Shown: in pieces, positions 23,251-34,970 of the stretch | Layout: each line of letters starts with the position of its first letter | Position numbering within the stretch: the first letter of the stretch is position 1 | Assembly: GCF_921293095.1 (NCBI RefSeq) | Contig: NC_060246.1 | Location: 112,572,941-112,636,940 of the forward strand | Source: Ischnura elegans | Lineage: Eukaryota; Arthropoda; Insecta; Odonata; Coenagrionidae | Length of the DNA: 64,000 nt | Direction: 5' to 3' | Notes under the pieces: model-generated | Seen by the model: only the letters and a program-made list of their open reading frames with translations | Database searches by the model: none | What the model was told of the DNA's origin: nothing | Position numbers and translations under genes: made by a program

Positions 23251-26200
23251 GTGAGTATTTGCTTTTGATATGAATTTGTGAAGTGTCCATTGCTAATTAA
23301 TATTTTTCGTTTTTGTGACTTGCTGAACCAGATCTCTGGTCTGGTTTCTCTTGCTTAAATTGTGTGTGTGTGTTGCGGGAAAGTTATGAACATTCTTCAA
23401 TTTTATGTTGTCAAGTGATGGACAGTTCTCATCCTGTTATCATGAATGGAGTTGGGTATTGTCATTGGGTATTCATACTTTACACCCAGACATCCTGGCA
23501 AAATTTTTCTTGTTGGTTGTCCATCTCTTATTCATTAGCAGTTTCCCGTCATGTAAATGGCTGACCGCGTTAATCGCATAGCTCGAGCTTGCCAACAATA
23601 AAAATAGAGTCACTATTCTCAGCATCTTGGGAAATTTGCCATTATTTTTCCTTAGTATTGCTGTATATGCCATTTTCTTCTGCATATCATGTGTGCTCGA
23701 GACTGGGAAGTTCCAATATACCCTGTCGCTAATTTGTCTCCTCTGAACTTAAAAGGCTGAGTTGTTTTTTGACCCCTAGGTTGCCGGTTGCCTGTCACAA
23801 TCTACGCGCTCTGTATTGTTTGCCTGCTTAAGAATTTACTCCTAAAATCTTGTCCGTGCGGGTGGTGGCTATTACCCGGCGAGGAATCAGCTGTGCCTGC
23901 CGATGTGTCCCGACAGGAGAGAGCAGGATCCGTAAAAAGTGTTTTCTACGTTATGTGAAAAATTTTCGGACACATTCGTTTTTAGCCATTGATGAGTGTT
24001 CGCTGTTGTTTTTGAAAGTCGAGACTCCTTAAAATCAGGAGGAAAATGTTGACGTGATTCCCCGTTTAGCAGAAATTAAACTTCCTCTTAGGCTAGCAAA
24101 AATAACCGACTTCATTGCATTAGTATGTTATCTGGTTCGTCCAGAGGGGCCGAGGGGGGGGGGGGGTCAATCCTGGAAATTCGACCCTTATCCCTATTTC
24201 GGGTGCCCCCGATACAATTACCTTGAATTTGGGGATAGGAACGATCTCCATAGAGAACATATTCCCTGCTCCCAAGATTTCAGAGCGACCCCAATTGTAC
24301 CTGGATGTTGAATAGGACATTTCTTTGCAGAAAAATATTTTTGCTGGAAATAACTTTAACCCATTAAGGAGGAGTAAGTTATTTGGGACGCTTCATACAT
24401 TTACTGTCTTGTTCAATAGCGATGTGGGAAAACTGGTCCACGAAGGGGTTTCGTAAATATTAATCAAAATGTTTTGCTTTGTATGATGCGATTATAATTG
24501 AACTCCACTGTGAAAAGTACTGGATATATAACGTTAAACAATCACCAATATATTATTTTTATTCACCAAAAACTACTTTTATTGGGACCTACTTTGTCTC
24601 GGGCCGGGTGTGGGAGGGGGGGAGGAATTCAACCCCTACATCCCTCCCATCATGGTTTCACCCCTGACCCAGCCAGAAAAAAACGCGGTCGGTCTCGTTG
24701 CATTTCTTTGCTGTCATGTGTGATGCTGGGACGTCTTTCCTACTCCCGTGAAATGCTTTGGCTATATTTTAATTGTTTTGCGTGCGAATTAAGCGAAACG
24801 CGCGTGCATTGATGGCATATATTATCGACTCTTCCCAAATTCGTAACGGATAAATATTCTGCGCATTGTTCATCACTTGAAAATATGAATAGATTTAACG
24901 TTGTTTTAGTGTCACTTGTTAAATACTGAAAATTCTCTTCATCGTCGTTTATTACGTATTCCAATGTATGGTGCCACCAATTTTACTGAGACATGAATAA
25001 GTCTCAGTTTTGGCTAGCACTGAAACAAGCAACTTCGCGCTGCAAGAAATGACCGTCTATTCCTATCAAGTTAAATAGAAGTTATTAATAAGGGGGCGGA
25101 GATCAATGTAAGGGGGATTTAAGAAATTTGAAGGAGGACTACCCACAGTATTTTATATTTGAAACAATTGTGACAAAAATTCGGAGTAGCGCTGCGTGCC
25201 ACTGCTATGCCGTCGCTCATGGTTAATTCAAATAATTCAGATAGTGGTACTCGATTTTTTTCTTTGATTCACTCAGTTTCTTGGGGGGGAGGGTCTTGGG
25301 TCTCCTGGGCCTCCCCTTATAATCACCCTTATATTCGGTGTCTACTCATAAAAAAATTGGGTTATGGCTATAGAAATTTCAAAAGATGCATTCTGGTGAA
25401 AATTCAGTTAAACCTCATTTATTACTATCATGGCAGTTGGACGAGTTACTGAATACAGACCGGTGACTAACCCCTGGATCCCTTTTTGCCAGGGGAGGGG
25501 TTGCCCCCCCCTGGCCTCTTTATCCCCCCCAAAGTTTATTCCTAGTTACACCTCTGACTGAGGTTATAGATTATCTAATGCAATGCATGAACACACATGA
25601 ATCATTGTGTAAATGGATGCTTTTTTGAATGAAGTCAAAATTCGCTATGTGACCAACCACCCAACTTGTGTGAAGGCGTGAACAGAAAATAGAACCTGTT
25701 CTAATTTAGTTTATGCATTCATTCAGGTTCCATTCCGGTGATACTTCCCTCATATATCCCCAATCTAAGCCGTATCACCAATAATTTGGATTGACTTATA
25801 TTCTTTTGTAGGTGTGGTAATTACTTTGTAATATTATTGTGTTTACCAAAACTTTGAGATATCCTGACTCGCATTAAAATTCTATGAGAAAGAACGGCAA
25901 AATTATGTTGGCTAGGTTATCTACCTCCATTGATGCTGTGGAATGCAGTGATATCAGTGTTGATGTGATGAGGGATAAATCCTCTTATAATATTTAAATT
26001 GAATTTTCTTCTAAAGACATGATATACATTGACACCCTACTGATTTGGAAATTAGCTCTTTGAAATCATTCATGGTGGAAAGAATAGTTTTAAGATGCAC
26101 CACCATTTCTTGATTTTTTAAAATATGGGACTCCCCCACATCCGTAATTGGTTGCCTGGGTTACTCTTACCATCATTTATATTACTATTAATTTAAATGT

Positions 26201-26319
26201 ACTTCTTTAGTTGTTGTTTTTAGCTGTGGCTGAAGGCCATTTTAGTGCCAGGCATGTACTTCATACATGAATTCCATCGGTGCTCACTGAAGGGCAATGG
26301 AAGCACAGTAAGGGAGGGG
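23251..26319. other. Intergenic or intronic stretch with G/C-run element debris
   Basis: Several G- or C-run-rich blocks (24125-24310, 24595-24675, 25090-25320 and 25440-25560) look like ends of hAT-type non-autonomous elements. The block at 25540-25560 ends CCTAGTTACACCTCTGACTG, a style of end common in arthropod hAT MITEs, but its partner end was not located with confidence. A run of 13 G lies at 24154-24166. No gene is supported. Confidence 0.4.
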
Positions 26320-26585
26320 TGTACAGTGGCTTAGTTAGTAGACCACATGGCTGTTGATCTAAGAGTTTTGGGTACAAATCCTAGGTGAAGACTTTGGACA
26401 CATCCAAATTACAAAATTACTAATCCTTGAAGGTAAAGGTGGCAAAAAGAAAGGAATTGACCCACTTATCCCGAATATTCTCATATTCACATGCCTGTGG
26501 CTAAGGCTAGGGTGAGCTATCCCCTCCTCTCCTCCCACTGACCTTCGGGTTGACTCATTGGTTGAATGAGTGTAAATTTTAGGGA
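26320..26585 (+). mobile_element. tRNA-derived SINE
   Basis: The head has GTGGCTTAGTTAGTAGACC (A-box region) and TTTTGGGTACAAATCCTAGG (B-box region). The body block AATTGACCCACTTATCCCGA and the following ATATTCTCATATTCACATGC recur in related form at 26900-26960 and 27720-27770, defining one SINE family with three neighbouring copies. Confidence 0.65.
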
Positions 26586-26824
26586 ATATTCTGAGGCTGC
26601 TGCCAGGTACGACCTTTCAATATTCATGCTGACTCTGGTTTAATTAGTTATGATGAAGGTGGAAAAAATTGCTATCTGCTTTATAAGCATCTATTACTGT
26701 TGAGATTCAAACTTGGAACTTGTAAGTAGTGATAATACCATGCTTCATAGAGAATGGCTGTCGGATGTTCTAATTGACTTTTTTATTTTTAATTAACTAT
26801 TTAAACATAAATATAAACCTTGAT

Positions 26825-27090
26825 TTTATTACAGCCGGTGATGATAATCCTTGGTGAAGCCTAAGGGCACTCCCAACTTGTGTGTGTTTGCGTATGAAGT
26901 GGCCTAGGATAAGGGATTGATCCCTTACCCTGAACGTTCTGATATTCAAATTTCTGTGGCTTAATATGTGTAGAGCTCTACCCTCACATATCAAGTAACC
27001 AGCTATCACTAACCAACCTATCAGTTGAAGCCCTGAGTGGGTTGGGGTAATTATCTGGAATCAGTCAGCTAGGGTTAAATAAAGTTATTA
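26825..27090 (+). mobile_element. SINE body fragment, same family
   Basis: GGATTGATCCCTTACCCTGA followed by ACGTTCTGATATTCAAATTT matches the body of the SINEs at 26320 and 27405. A recognisable tRNA-like head is missing or too worn to call. Confidence 0.5.
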
Positions 27091-27404
27091 AACTCTCCAC
27101 CAAAGTGTTGACATGGTTGATAATATCGAAGATAGTGATTACCTTTTTTCAGTCACAGGGTGGATTCAAAGTAAAACTTGTTCATTCATTAGTCTTACTT
27201 CATTACTCGTATTGAAATTCAGTGCATTTAATGCTTTTGGGGTCATAAAATGGTTTATGGGTAGAAGAGGTGATTTCAGATTCGCCAAAGAGATGGACCT
27301 GGGGTCAGGGGGCATAATAGCCGGGGTCAAAGGGTCCATGCCCCAGGGATTACTGATGAATGTTGAAAAGTATGAATTATATCTGCTTACCAAAACTTTT
27401 GGGG

Positions 27405-27800
27405 GAGCGAGGAAGCCTGGTGGGTAAAGTGCTTGATTGCTGGTGCGTCATGGGTTCCAATTACAAGCGAAGCCTATAAACACTCCCTAAAGGCCGCTAT
27501 ACACGGTGAATGATCATGCTGAATGATCACGTGATCATTCATAGGATCATGCGAGCAAAATAGAACATGTTCTAATTTTCACTGAATGATGCGCATGAAA
27601 TTCGCGAATTGTTACGTCCTACACGGCGAATGATCATGCTGAATGATCATGCAAATAAAATCATTCGCCGTGTATGGCGGCCTTAAGAAAATCCTCGAAG
27701 TAAGGGATGGCCCAGAGAAAGGATCTGCCCTCCCCCTACCCTGAATGTTAATATATTCAAATGCCAATGGCGAGTTGGAGACCAGAATGTCTCTTATATA
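27405..27800 (+). mobile_element. tRNA-derived SINE interrupted by a Harbinger-like MITE
   Basis: The head (CCTGGTGGGTAAAGTGCTTG, then CATGGGTTCCAATTACAAG) precedes 27491, and the SINE body resumes after 27683 with CTACCCTGAATGTTAATATA. Removing the MITE and one TAA copy rejoins the two halves. Confidence 0.65.
27491..27683. mobile_element. 193 bp PIF/Harbinger-like MITE, copy A
   Basis: Terminal inverted repeats AGGCCGCTATACACGG and its near complement CCGTGTATGGCGGCCT are flanked by TAA on both sides (27488-27490 and 27684-27686), the three-base TWA target typical of PIF/Harbinger. The interior is built of repeated GAATGATCATGC-like words that pair with one another, so the whole element can fold on itself. 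It has no coding sequence. Confidence 0.85.
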
Positions 27801-29998
27801 TTTAAATATAATATATCATGGGGCGCCTTTGTTTGAAATGAGTTCTCCTAATCCCAGAGAGAATATAAGGGATGCTCACCACCCCCAATCCCCCAAAATG
27901 AGGCTCTTAATGCGTCACTGTCTATAGAAAATAAATTCAGAAGGAATTGCCGGACATCAGATCGCTAGCGGATCTAAAACAGTAGCGTGCATGTTTTATC
28001 GCTTTTTACGATTGGAAGGGACTCTGTTTGGAATTTCCTCGCTCCCGTGCCTCACGACGCCGCTCAATCTCAGTCAAATTCAGCGGTTGCGGAGGTCGTT
28101 TGTCATATTCAAGGATGTCCTGGGTAATTACTCCATATCTTTCACTCTGAGGAGACTTCCAGGAAAGTGGAAGGAAGCCGTTAAAAGTCACATGCTCGTG
28201 TGGTCCGTGTTAAGTCCCTTGTGTTGCGCAATACTCGAGTCGCTAGCCGCGGTTTTACTGATTAAAATTGCATGCCACAGGTTATGGCCTTGGTAACTTT
28301 GGCCTGAAAGCCCGTGAGTGAAACGGAGGGTGTATATCAAACTCCCATGTCCATTATGTTGGCTTCCAGGTTTTCCAGACAATAGGGTCGTTCACTCACC
28401 TACTCTCAAAATCTCAATTCATAAAAACAATTCGGTAAATTGAAGTGAAAGATAAGTGGCTACTAAAAAAAATTTCTTCTATATTCACAATTTCTCATAT
28501 AAGCTAATTGACAACACGTAATATATGCCGTTCACTTTTCATGAGATGGTGACATCATAAGGAGTTTTTTGTTCATTTACTCGATCAAGGAGAACATTTC
28601 ACTGAGGGAAAAAATTGCTAGCAAGAGCATATGCAAAAAAGAACTTGAGTTTTTTTCTTTTTCTTGACCTCGATGTTTAACGTGGATCTGTGTCTTCGAG
28701 TTTAGGTATTGAAGAATATAAATGGGAATTTTCCAACTTTTTGGTATAGTGTTTTATCACCTTCATCAGGATTTGTTTTTTGCAATGAATTGAATTTGTT
28801 TACAACTAAGAATCACACGAAGTTCATGCACAAGACCGAGTACTAGCTGAGTCGCGGTGAAACACTATGCATACGTTCTTGATGTCATCAACTTACTCGA
28901 AAAAGGGTTATAAAGGTCGTCGATTTTAATTTGAATACGTTGCTGTGATATTTTGTATCTCAATCATCGATTAACTACTTGTGACGATGTGATTGAAAGT
29001 TCAGAAGTTCTAGGGAGTTTCGTCACTCGTAAATATTAACAAGTTCTATGATTTTTCTCAAAACTTGCTGCATAAAAACCTCTTAAGCATTTCGAAACTT
29101 AGACATCTCTAGCCTCTCTTGTACAGCATATATTCTTGTGCCCTTTCAATGGTTGCTGCTATCGTTTCTCCTCCCTGGCATTCTAACGGTAGTGTCCCAC
29201 TCTTGTAACTGTCATTAATTATTCCGCGGAGAATGTCATTGGATTTGTCGTGTCTACGAGGTTAATCGTGAATTCACGGTTAATTTTGTCTTCTACCGGC
29301 GCCTGGATGCCTTTTAATTTTCTCGTTGATGTAGGGGATCGATAGGGGGTCTGCTTTTTGATTCCTCTTTTTCACCTCGTCTTCTCCTGAAACTTATCCA
29401 GCGTTCTGCTCAAATATCTGCTCATTTACACTTAATAAATTGATCGCTTCTACTTTCAATGCCTTCTTTTCGATTGGCGCATTTGGTGTAAGCTCATTTG
29501 ATTTTTAGCTCTTCATACGCCATTTGAACTGTTATTAGAAATATTTAAATATTTCCTTACATCTTTCCGCTACCCATTCCTCCATTGCTTGCCTTTTATC
29601 AAGAGCCTTGTTAGCATCATTTGTGTTTACGCGTTTGCTCCAATCTTCCACGTGATAAAAGACGTCTTGCGTATACTTTCCCGTTCATTCTCCCTACTTC
29701 TCCCCTACCGGACGATGATACGAACTGCATCGAAAAAGATTCTGATATTAAATTTTACGTGGAAAATTGCCTGTCTTTTTTATTCATATGTAGAATTGCC
29801 ACCAGTTAAAAGTTGAAAAACTCGTTATATGTCTGACGTGAACTTTGCCTACCTCAAAACACGTAGCTTACTCATAGTTTCTGATATGCTTCATTCGTAA
29901 TTATTTTCGCAGACAATCATAATTTTTCTTTGCTTCCAGATATTTTTCCGGCGAATAGTAGTTAGTATCTGTGCTATTGATTTAATGTGGTTTAAATT
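27801..29998. other. Unassigned stretch with one possible coding remnant
   Basis: The region includes the minus-strand remnant at 28003-28191 described separately. No other supported feature was found. Confidence 0.4.
28003..28191 (-). pseudogene. Unrecognised coding remnant or terminal exon
   Basis: A minus-strand frame contains SERYGVITQDILEYDKRPPQ followed by PLNLTEIERRREARERGNSK and ends in TAA at 28009-28011. The composition is protein-like, with a charged ERRREARER helix. A pyrimidine-rich stretch ending CTCCTCAG precedes the SER codons and could be a splice acceptor, which would make this the last exon of a minus-strand gene. An in-frame stop upstream near 28213 argues against a longer continuous reading. 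I do not recognise the family. Alternatives are a fragment of a processed gene copy or chance. Confidence 0.3.
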
Positions 29999-30388
29999 TA
30001 AGGATGGGTCGGTTCGATTCTTCAATAATCTATGCCATCGGTTCTTGAGTTTTTAACCAAAATCGGAACAGGAACGTAACAGGAACCGAAATCGGTTCCG
30101 AAGTACACGCGCAAAAATCAATTTGGAAAGTTTACCAAGCAATAATATATATAGGTACATATATACCTACATAATGTAAATGTAGTGGTGTTATTAAAAA
30201 TGATCCGTTTGAGATGACTTTGTGTGTTATTTTAGCTAGTTTTCGTGATGAAATGGCTTTCGGAAATCATTTATAGCTTTTGGGAATTGAGCGATGAAAA
30301 TGAAACTGTCGATTAAGATACGAGACCGAGAACCGATGCCACGAACGGAATAGGAATGGATAAAAGAAGTGAACCCGACCCATTCTTA
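29999..30388. mobile_element. ~390 bp non-autonomous element with GGATGGGTCGG-type terminal repeats
   Basis: The left end TAAGGATGGGTCGGTTC and the right end GAACCCGACCCATTCTTA are inverted copies with small differences. Flanking GTTTAAAT on the left and GTTTCAAT on the right could be a diverged 8 bp target duplication, which would suit hAT. The interior is non-coding. Confidence 0.65.
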
Positions 30389-30877
30389 GTTTCAATTGTT
30401 ACCCTTACATGCTTTTTCACTTCACTCATGACGTTTTATTTGCTCGTTGACGAATATGTAACTGACAGCCGGATTTTTTGTTTCTGTGTATCTTTCTCCC
30501 GCACTGCCTCGAATTTCATTTGACTTGTGTACTATCGTGGAGAAGGGCTGTTATCGATTTGGTTCATTCTTCTCTCTTGGCATTTTCCATGTGTGTGTTG
30601 TCTTCTGCGTATGTAGTTATCTCTCGGGTAGCGTGTTTACTGCATCTATTTTATTCTTTCCACAGAACTCCGAAGTCCATCTCCTTTACCATTTCATTTC
30701 CCAACTGCTACAGTCTACTCATATATTTTCCCCTTCTATGGATAAGGCCTCAGTCGTCAATGGGGTAATTTCATCGTTCCCGATATCGCGGTTCAATTCA
30801 AGAATACGAAATATGAATATGGAAGTATTAATTGTGCTAAAAATACTTACATACGTCCAGCTTTTCACTTTTTACAA

Positions 30878-31185
30878 ACGAGAACCCGTGAAAGCTGAGA
30901 AGTAATTTTAATAATTGGACAAGAACAGCAACTGAATATCATAATTTTCCACCTGCCTTTTCGTTAAAGTACGTAGAACAATGATGATTGACATGGATAA
31001 CTCGTGGAGTAGATGACGTATCAAAAGACGGAAATGTCGATAGCTTCACATTTTATTTACCCTATTAGAATTCGCAGAAAAGGTTCTGGTAGACGAGCCA
31101 ATATTTATTAGATTTATTCCACTTCTACACTCCTAGATTTAGCTCTTTCGGTAGCTGGATCAGAATATGATTTATTTTTCTGTTT
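30878..31185 (-). repeat. Long dispersed repeat, copy A, with a short conserved coding tail
   Basis: About 310 bp are near-identical to 33837-34170. On the minus strand both copies share an open frame ending at the same stop (31115-31117 here) with RKQKNKSYSD and RAKSRSVEVE. Several differences between the copies fall in or beside this frame, some silent. The piece looks like the 3' end of a larger element of unknown family. Confidence 0.7.
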
Positions 31186-31329
31186 ACGAGACTTTTTAAA
31201 ATTATAGAATAAAATAAAATAACTTTGTTTTATTTTATTCCATAATGAAGAAATTCCACAAAATAACGCCTGAGACCGTGAGTTATACTTTTAAAAAATT
31301 TTTACCGTTGTATTCAACACATTAAAATC

Positions 31330-31460
31330 CACGGGAAAGAATTTCCTTGGGCTGGGAGTGGAACCGCTGTCCTTCGGTTTTCCGTCCCAGTGTGCAGATC
31401 TCTAAGCTAAGTAGGTTAATTTTTATACCGGTCTGGGAAGTCATAGCCGTCAGAGAAATT
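31330..31460 (-). mobile_element. SINE-like fragment
   Basis: On the minus strand AACCTACTTAGCTTAGAGAT precedes GCGGTTCCACTCCCAGCCC, giving A-box-like and B-box-like blocks in tRNA order. The 3' body is not defined. Confidence 0.5.
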
Positions 31461-33114
31461 ATGCCTGGGACAAACTCTACGGAGGTACCGCTAAGGGATG
31501 AGATTTGTGATTAAGCATAGGTATCCCTTGTAATATTGCCGTCCTAGCTTGGCGACACGGGGTATAGCCGACTTGTCTCTACTTGACTTCATTTATACTA
31601 CTGCTTGGCTTAATTTCACAGTACATCTTAATGGTTTTTTACGAAAAGTTTCTGCTTGCGACTTCTTTCGGTACAAATTTTAAATTTCGGACTGAAAATC
31701 AGGGAAATCGAAAATGGAAAGTTTGTATGATCCCTGAGACTCGGTGATTTCCATTTCAATTTACCGAGGTTCATGGGGATATGCGGAAGAGTTTTTTCCC
31801 ATGGCAATTTATTTGGATTTCACCGCCGTTTGCGTGCCAGAATTGAAATGTATTTGCCACATCTCAGCCAGCAGGCATTTGCCATCTTAGCATCTCCTCG
31901 ATCGCCATGCCCAGTGTACGTCGTTCATCGTGCCGCTGGCTCTCTTCATTCTTCCCTCACTCTCACAAGTCAAACACGTTGCTGCCTGTTCTTATTCTTT
32001 TTCGGAAGCTCATGTTTCCATTCCATATAGTGCTGCAATCTGAAACAAAGAAGCTCTATTCAACATAAGCACTCATTGATTCCAGTCGCCAAGGAATCTT
32101 CTAGTTGAATTAATCTGATAGGAATACGTACGGCGACGACGATATACTCATGACTTTGCAAATAAAGTGTCATTAATACTATCGTATTAATGACACTTTA
32201 TTTGCAAAGCATTCACACTTAGCGTTCAAGTTTCGAATGGTTTGCTTACAAGCGGCCATATCGTAAAGCGATATCGGTAGGCTAATTTATAATTGTTGAT
32301 AACGTATTCCCGGTAAAGATCATAGCAGGTTAAGATCTTCAATTAGTGGAAAATTCATGTACGTATGTTATCACGTCGTTTAATGTATAATTTTTTTGAA
32401 ATCGTTGATATTGTAAACTTCCTAAAATATTCGCAAAGTTTTTTGTGAAAAAATAATGACCAATATACACCAAATATATGAATTAGAAGAAGTTACAGCC
32501 TTTCACAAAAATGAGCTTCGTATTTCTTAAACTGATTTCAACGAACGACGCTATTATTAATGACGATCGACTGTAACGGCGTCGCGTCGCCATTACAGGT
32601 GATCTCACTATAATGACCACGAGAGTTGCAACTCCGGACGGCGCTAACGATGCTACTCAATTTTTTCCTGAGATCAAAGCTATGGACGGCATGCAACGTC
32701 ATTAAAGAAGTGATTTCAAGGTCTGTGTAGCTACTCATAGCACGTACGATCCCATTCGTCTGCGTTATGGAGCACCGACCTCTTGAGGAAATTGCACTAG
32801 AGCACGCATTGGCTTATGCGCTTGGGGCTAATGCTGAATTTGCAAGAATTAAGATCACTTGATGGATCTAAGCAGCGATTCCGACGATAGTGTTTGTTTT
32901 TATGTTGTTATTTTCGATTTGAATGAAAAAATAGCATATTTCTTTTATTCTTGACCTTTTGTTTATATTTTAATACGAGCTCTTGAGCTTTATTTCATGT
33001 ATAAAAATTAGTTTAGAAAAAAATATATACAAGAAGTTGGGTGCGCTATGAAAATAATTAACTGGAATAGCTACGCAAGTTTCACGAGGAAATAAGGCAT
33101 GGTTGAAGCTGAAA
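31461..33114. other. Intergenic stretch
   Basis: Apart from the palindrome at 32154-32209, nothing was identified. The open frame at 31773-32030 shows no recognisable domain. Confidence 0.4.
32154..32209. repeat. Perfect 26-bp-arm inverted repeat with 4-nt loop
   Basis: The left arm (32154-32179, CTTTGCAAATAAAGTGTC at its start) and right arm (32184-32209) are exact reverse complements around TATC. This is the second such perfect short-loop palindrome in the window and its sequence is unrelated to the first. Confidence 0.95.
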
Positions 33115-33425
33115 TAGAAGAGATAGGAACAGCGCTTCTAAGATGGGGGTGTGGAGGAGGCTAGAGATGGTGAAATGGGTAGAATAGGTAAGGAATGTGG
33201 ATGTGCTGGAAAGATCTGGAGAGGAAAGAACATTATGGAGAACTATACAAAAGAGAAAGGGAATTGGATCGGGCATATTTTAAGTGGGGAGGGGATTTTA
33301 AATACAGCAGTGGAGGGAACAATGGAAGGAGAAAAGACGAAGATGGCAGACGAAGTGAGAATAAAAAGGTGGTGCAAGGAAACCATGGAAGAGACAAGGG
33401 ACAGGAAGAGGTGGAGACAACTTAA
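33115..33425 (+). pseudogene. LINE C-terminal fragment (endonuclease/RT-type)
   Basis: The open frame contains KGNWIGHILSGEGILNTAVE, GTMEG and a late RDRKRW segment. This is the post-RT C-terminal signature (R-x-x-W-I-G-H-x-L-R-x-(D/E)-G-x-L-x-T-x-x-E-G) common in arthropod LINE polyproteins. Neither endonuclease nor RT core remains. Two more fragments of this type lie at 60519-60735 and 62543-62880. Confidence 0.7.
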
Positions 33426-33836
33426 TTGGCATTACTTATATTCTTTGGCACACAACAGTACCAATCAATTTTCAATTGACCCATTTGTTTCGAAGTTTTC
33501 AGAGGTTTGCGTTTTTTATAACAAATCCATCAATGTTAGTGGTGTAAACATTTTTTTCGGCAGACTGTTAATACTATAATGTATCAAAATTGAAAGTTAT
33601 TGGAAGGAAAGATACGGGAACACCAAGCGTTCGAAGTTCGGCAACTTGATTTTAGGCGTATAAGAATGGATACTTAAAAAAAGTTCAGGAAATGCTATGA
33701 AGCCGAAGAGTTTTTAAAAAGTAAACGATCCAACGTATAAATAAAAAATTTTCATGATTTTTGTTGCATTTTAATTGAATACTTCGTTTTGACGATAGAA
33801 CTACTCAAACTCGGGTGTATTGCTTTTTTTTTACAG

Positions 33837-34240
33837 ACGAGAACCCGTGAAAATTCTGCCGTGAAAGCCGTGACGTAATTTTAATAATTGGACAAGAACA
33901 GCAACTGAATATCATAATTTTCCACCTGCCTTTTCGTTAAAGTACGTGCAACAATGATGATTGCCATGGATAACTCGTGGAGTAGATGTCGTATCAAAAG
34001 ACGGAAATGTCGATAGCTTCACATTTTATTTAACCTTTTAGAATTCGCAGAAAAGGTTCTGGTAGACGAGCCAATATTTATTAGATTTATTCCACTTCTA
34101 CACTCCTAGATTTAGCTCTTTTGGCAGCTGCATCAGAGTATGATTTATTTTTCTGTTTACGAGGCTTTTTTTTCAATTTTTCACCGTGTTTTTGCAATAA
34201 GAACTCCTCAAACTCGGGTGTAGTGCTTTTTTTTACAGAC
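33837..34240 (-). repeat. Long dispersed repeat, copy B, with the longer version of the coding tail
   Basis: The block matches 30878-31185 and extends further. On the minus strand the tail reads STTPEFEEFLLQKHGEKLKK, then KPRKQKNKSYSDAAAKRAKS, then RSVEVE and a stop at 34087-34089, a lysine-rich end that could serve as a nuclear-localisation tail. Just left of it (33800-33836) lies another partial copy of the ACTCAAACTCGGGTGTA block, so units are partly tandem. I do not recognise the family. Confidence 0.65.
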
Positions 34241-34676
34241 AGGAGATATTTGGAACCTGCCATTGGTCAGAAAACCAGTTGATGATAACTAACTCTGAGA
34301 ATAGGTCTGGGTACGCCACTGCAGTGTGCGAATGTATATGTAGATATTAACTCCATCAAGCCCAGGTCTCCTTTATTTTACTGCCGAGACCGACTGATTG
34401 CGAGGGTTACAACTCACATCAAAGGTCGCCTATTGAGTTGCAGATTCTTCCTTGATCTGCTCAACGCTTCGTCCCTCTTTCAATCGCATTCTCGTGATTA
34501 GATCGCTTTGTCGCATTGGAGTCGGTTGGGAAGAGTGCAGATCACATCTCTGGCTCGAATCCCGAAGTCGTCGCGTGTTCTGATCGACCAAAGCGGCGTG
34601 CTTTGAAGTCATGCGAGAAGGTGAGGATTGCTGAACGTCTCATCCCACTCGATACACGTGCAGGTATTTTCAGTGC
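34241..34676. other. Unassigned; open minus frame next to the candidate exon
   Basis: A minus frame at 34430-34612 (ending RMRLKEGRSVEQIKEESATQ) is protein-like but cannot be joined in phase to the candidate exon at 34677-34955 by the obvious splice sites. Confidence 0.3.
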
Positions 34677-34955
34677 TTACGTGGTTCCCTTTGCGTCTTT
34701 ATTTCCTTTAAACGCAGCTATAAAGCGGTCGATGTGAGCTTCGCAAATACTTAGGTACCAAATCATCCAGGTCTGATCTTTCGCAACAGCTCGACCTAAA
34801 ATATTGATCATGTCCCAAGTGTACATGCAAGGGTCTTGCCACATAAATACACCGGTTCTCATAAGATCACGGAAATGAAACAATGGTGGACCCGGGCTAA
34901 GTCTTGATGGGTGTCCATTCCTACTTAACCCGTGGTGATTGTCTGCAATTGGCAG
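34677..34955 (-). other. Candidate coding exon of unknown family
   Basis: The open minus frame includes PGPPLFHFRDLMRTGVFMWQ, DPCMYTWDMINILGRAVAKD and EAHIDRFIAAFKGNKDAKG. An acceptor-like TTGCAG precedes ACAATCACC, and ACCAC is followed by GTAAGC near 34680, so exon borders can be drawn. Tryptophan and aromatic content is coherent and unlike chance. No family comes to mind and no partner exon fits in phase. It may be an exon of a minus-strand gene or a relic. Confidence 0.35.
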
Positions 34956-34970
34956 GCAGAAATGGCACAA

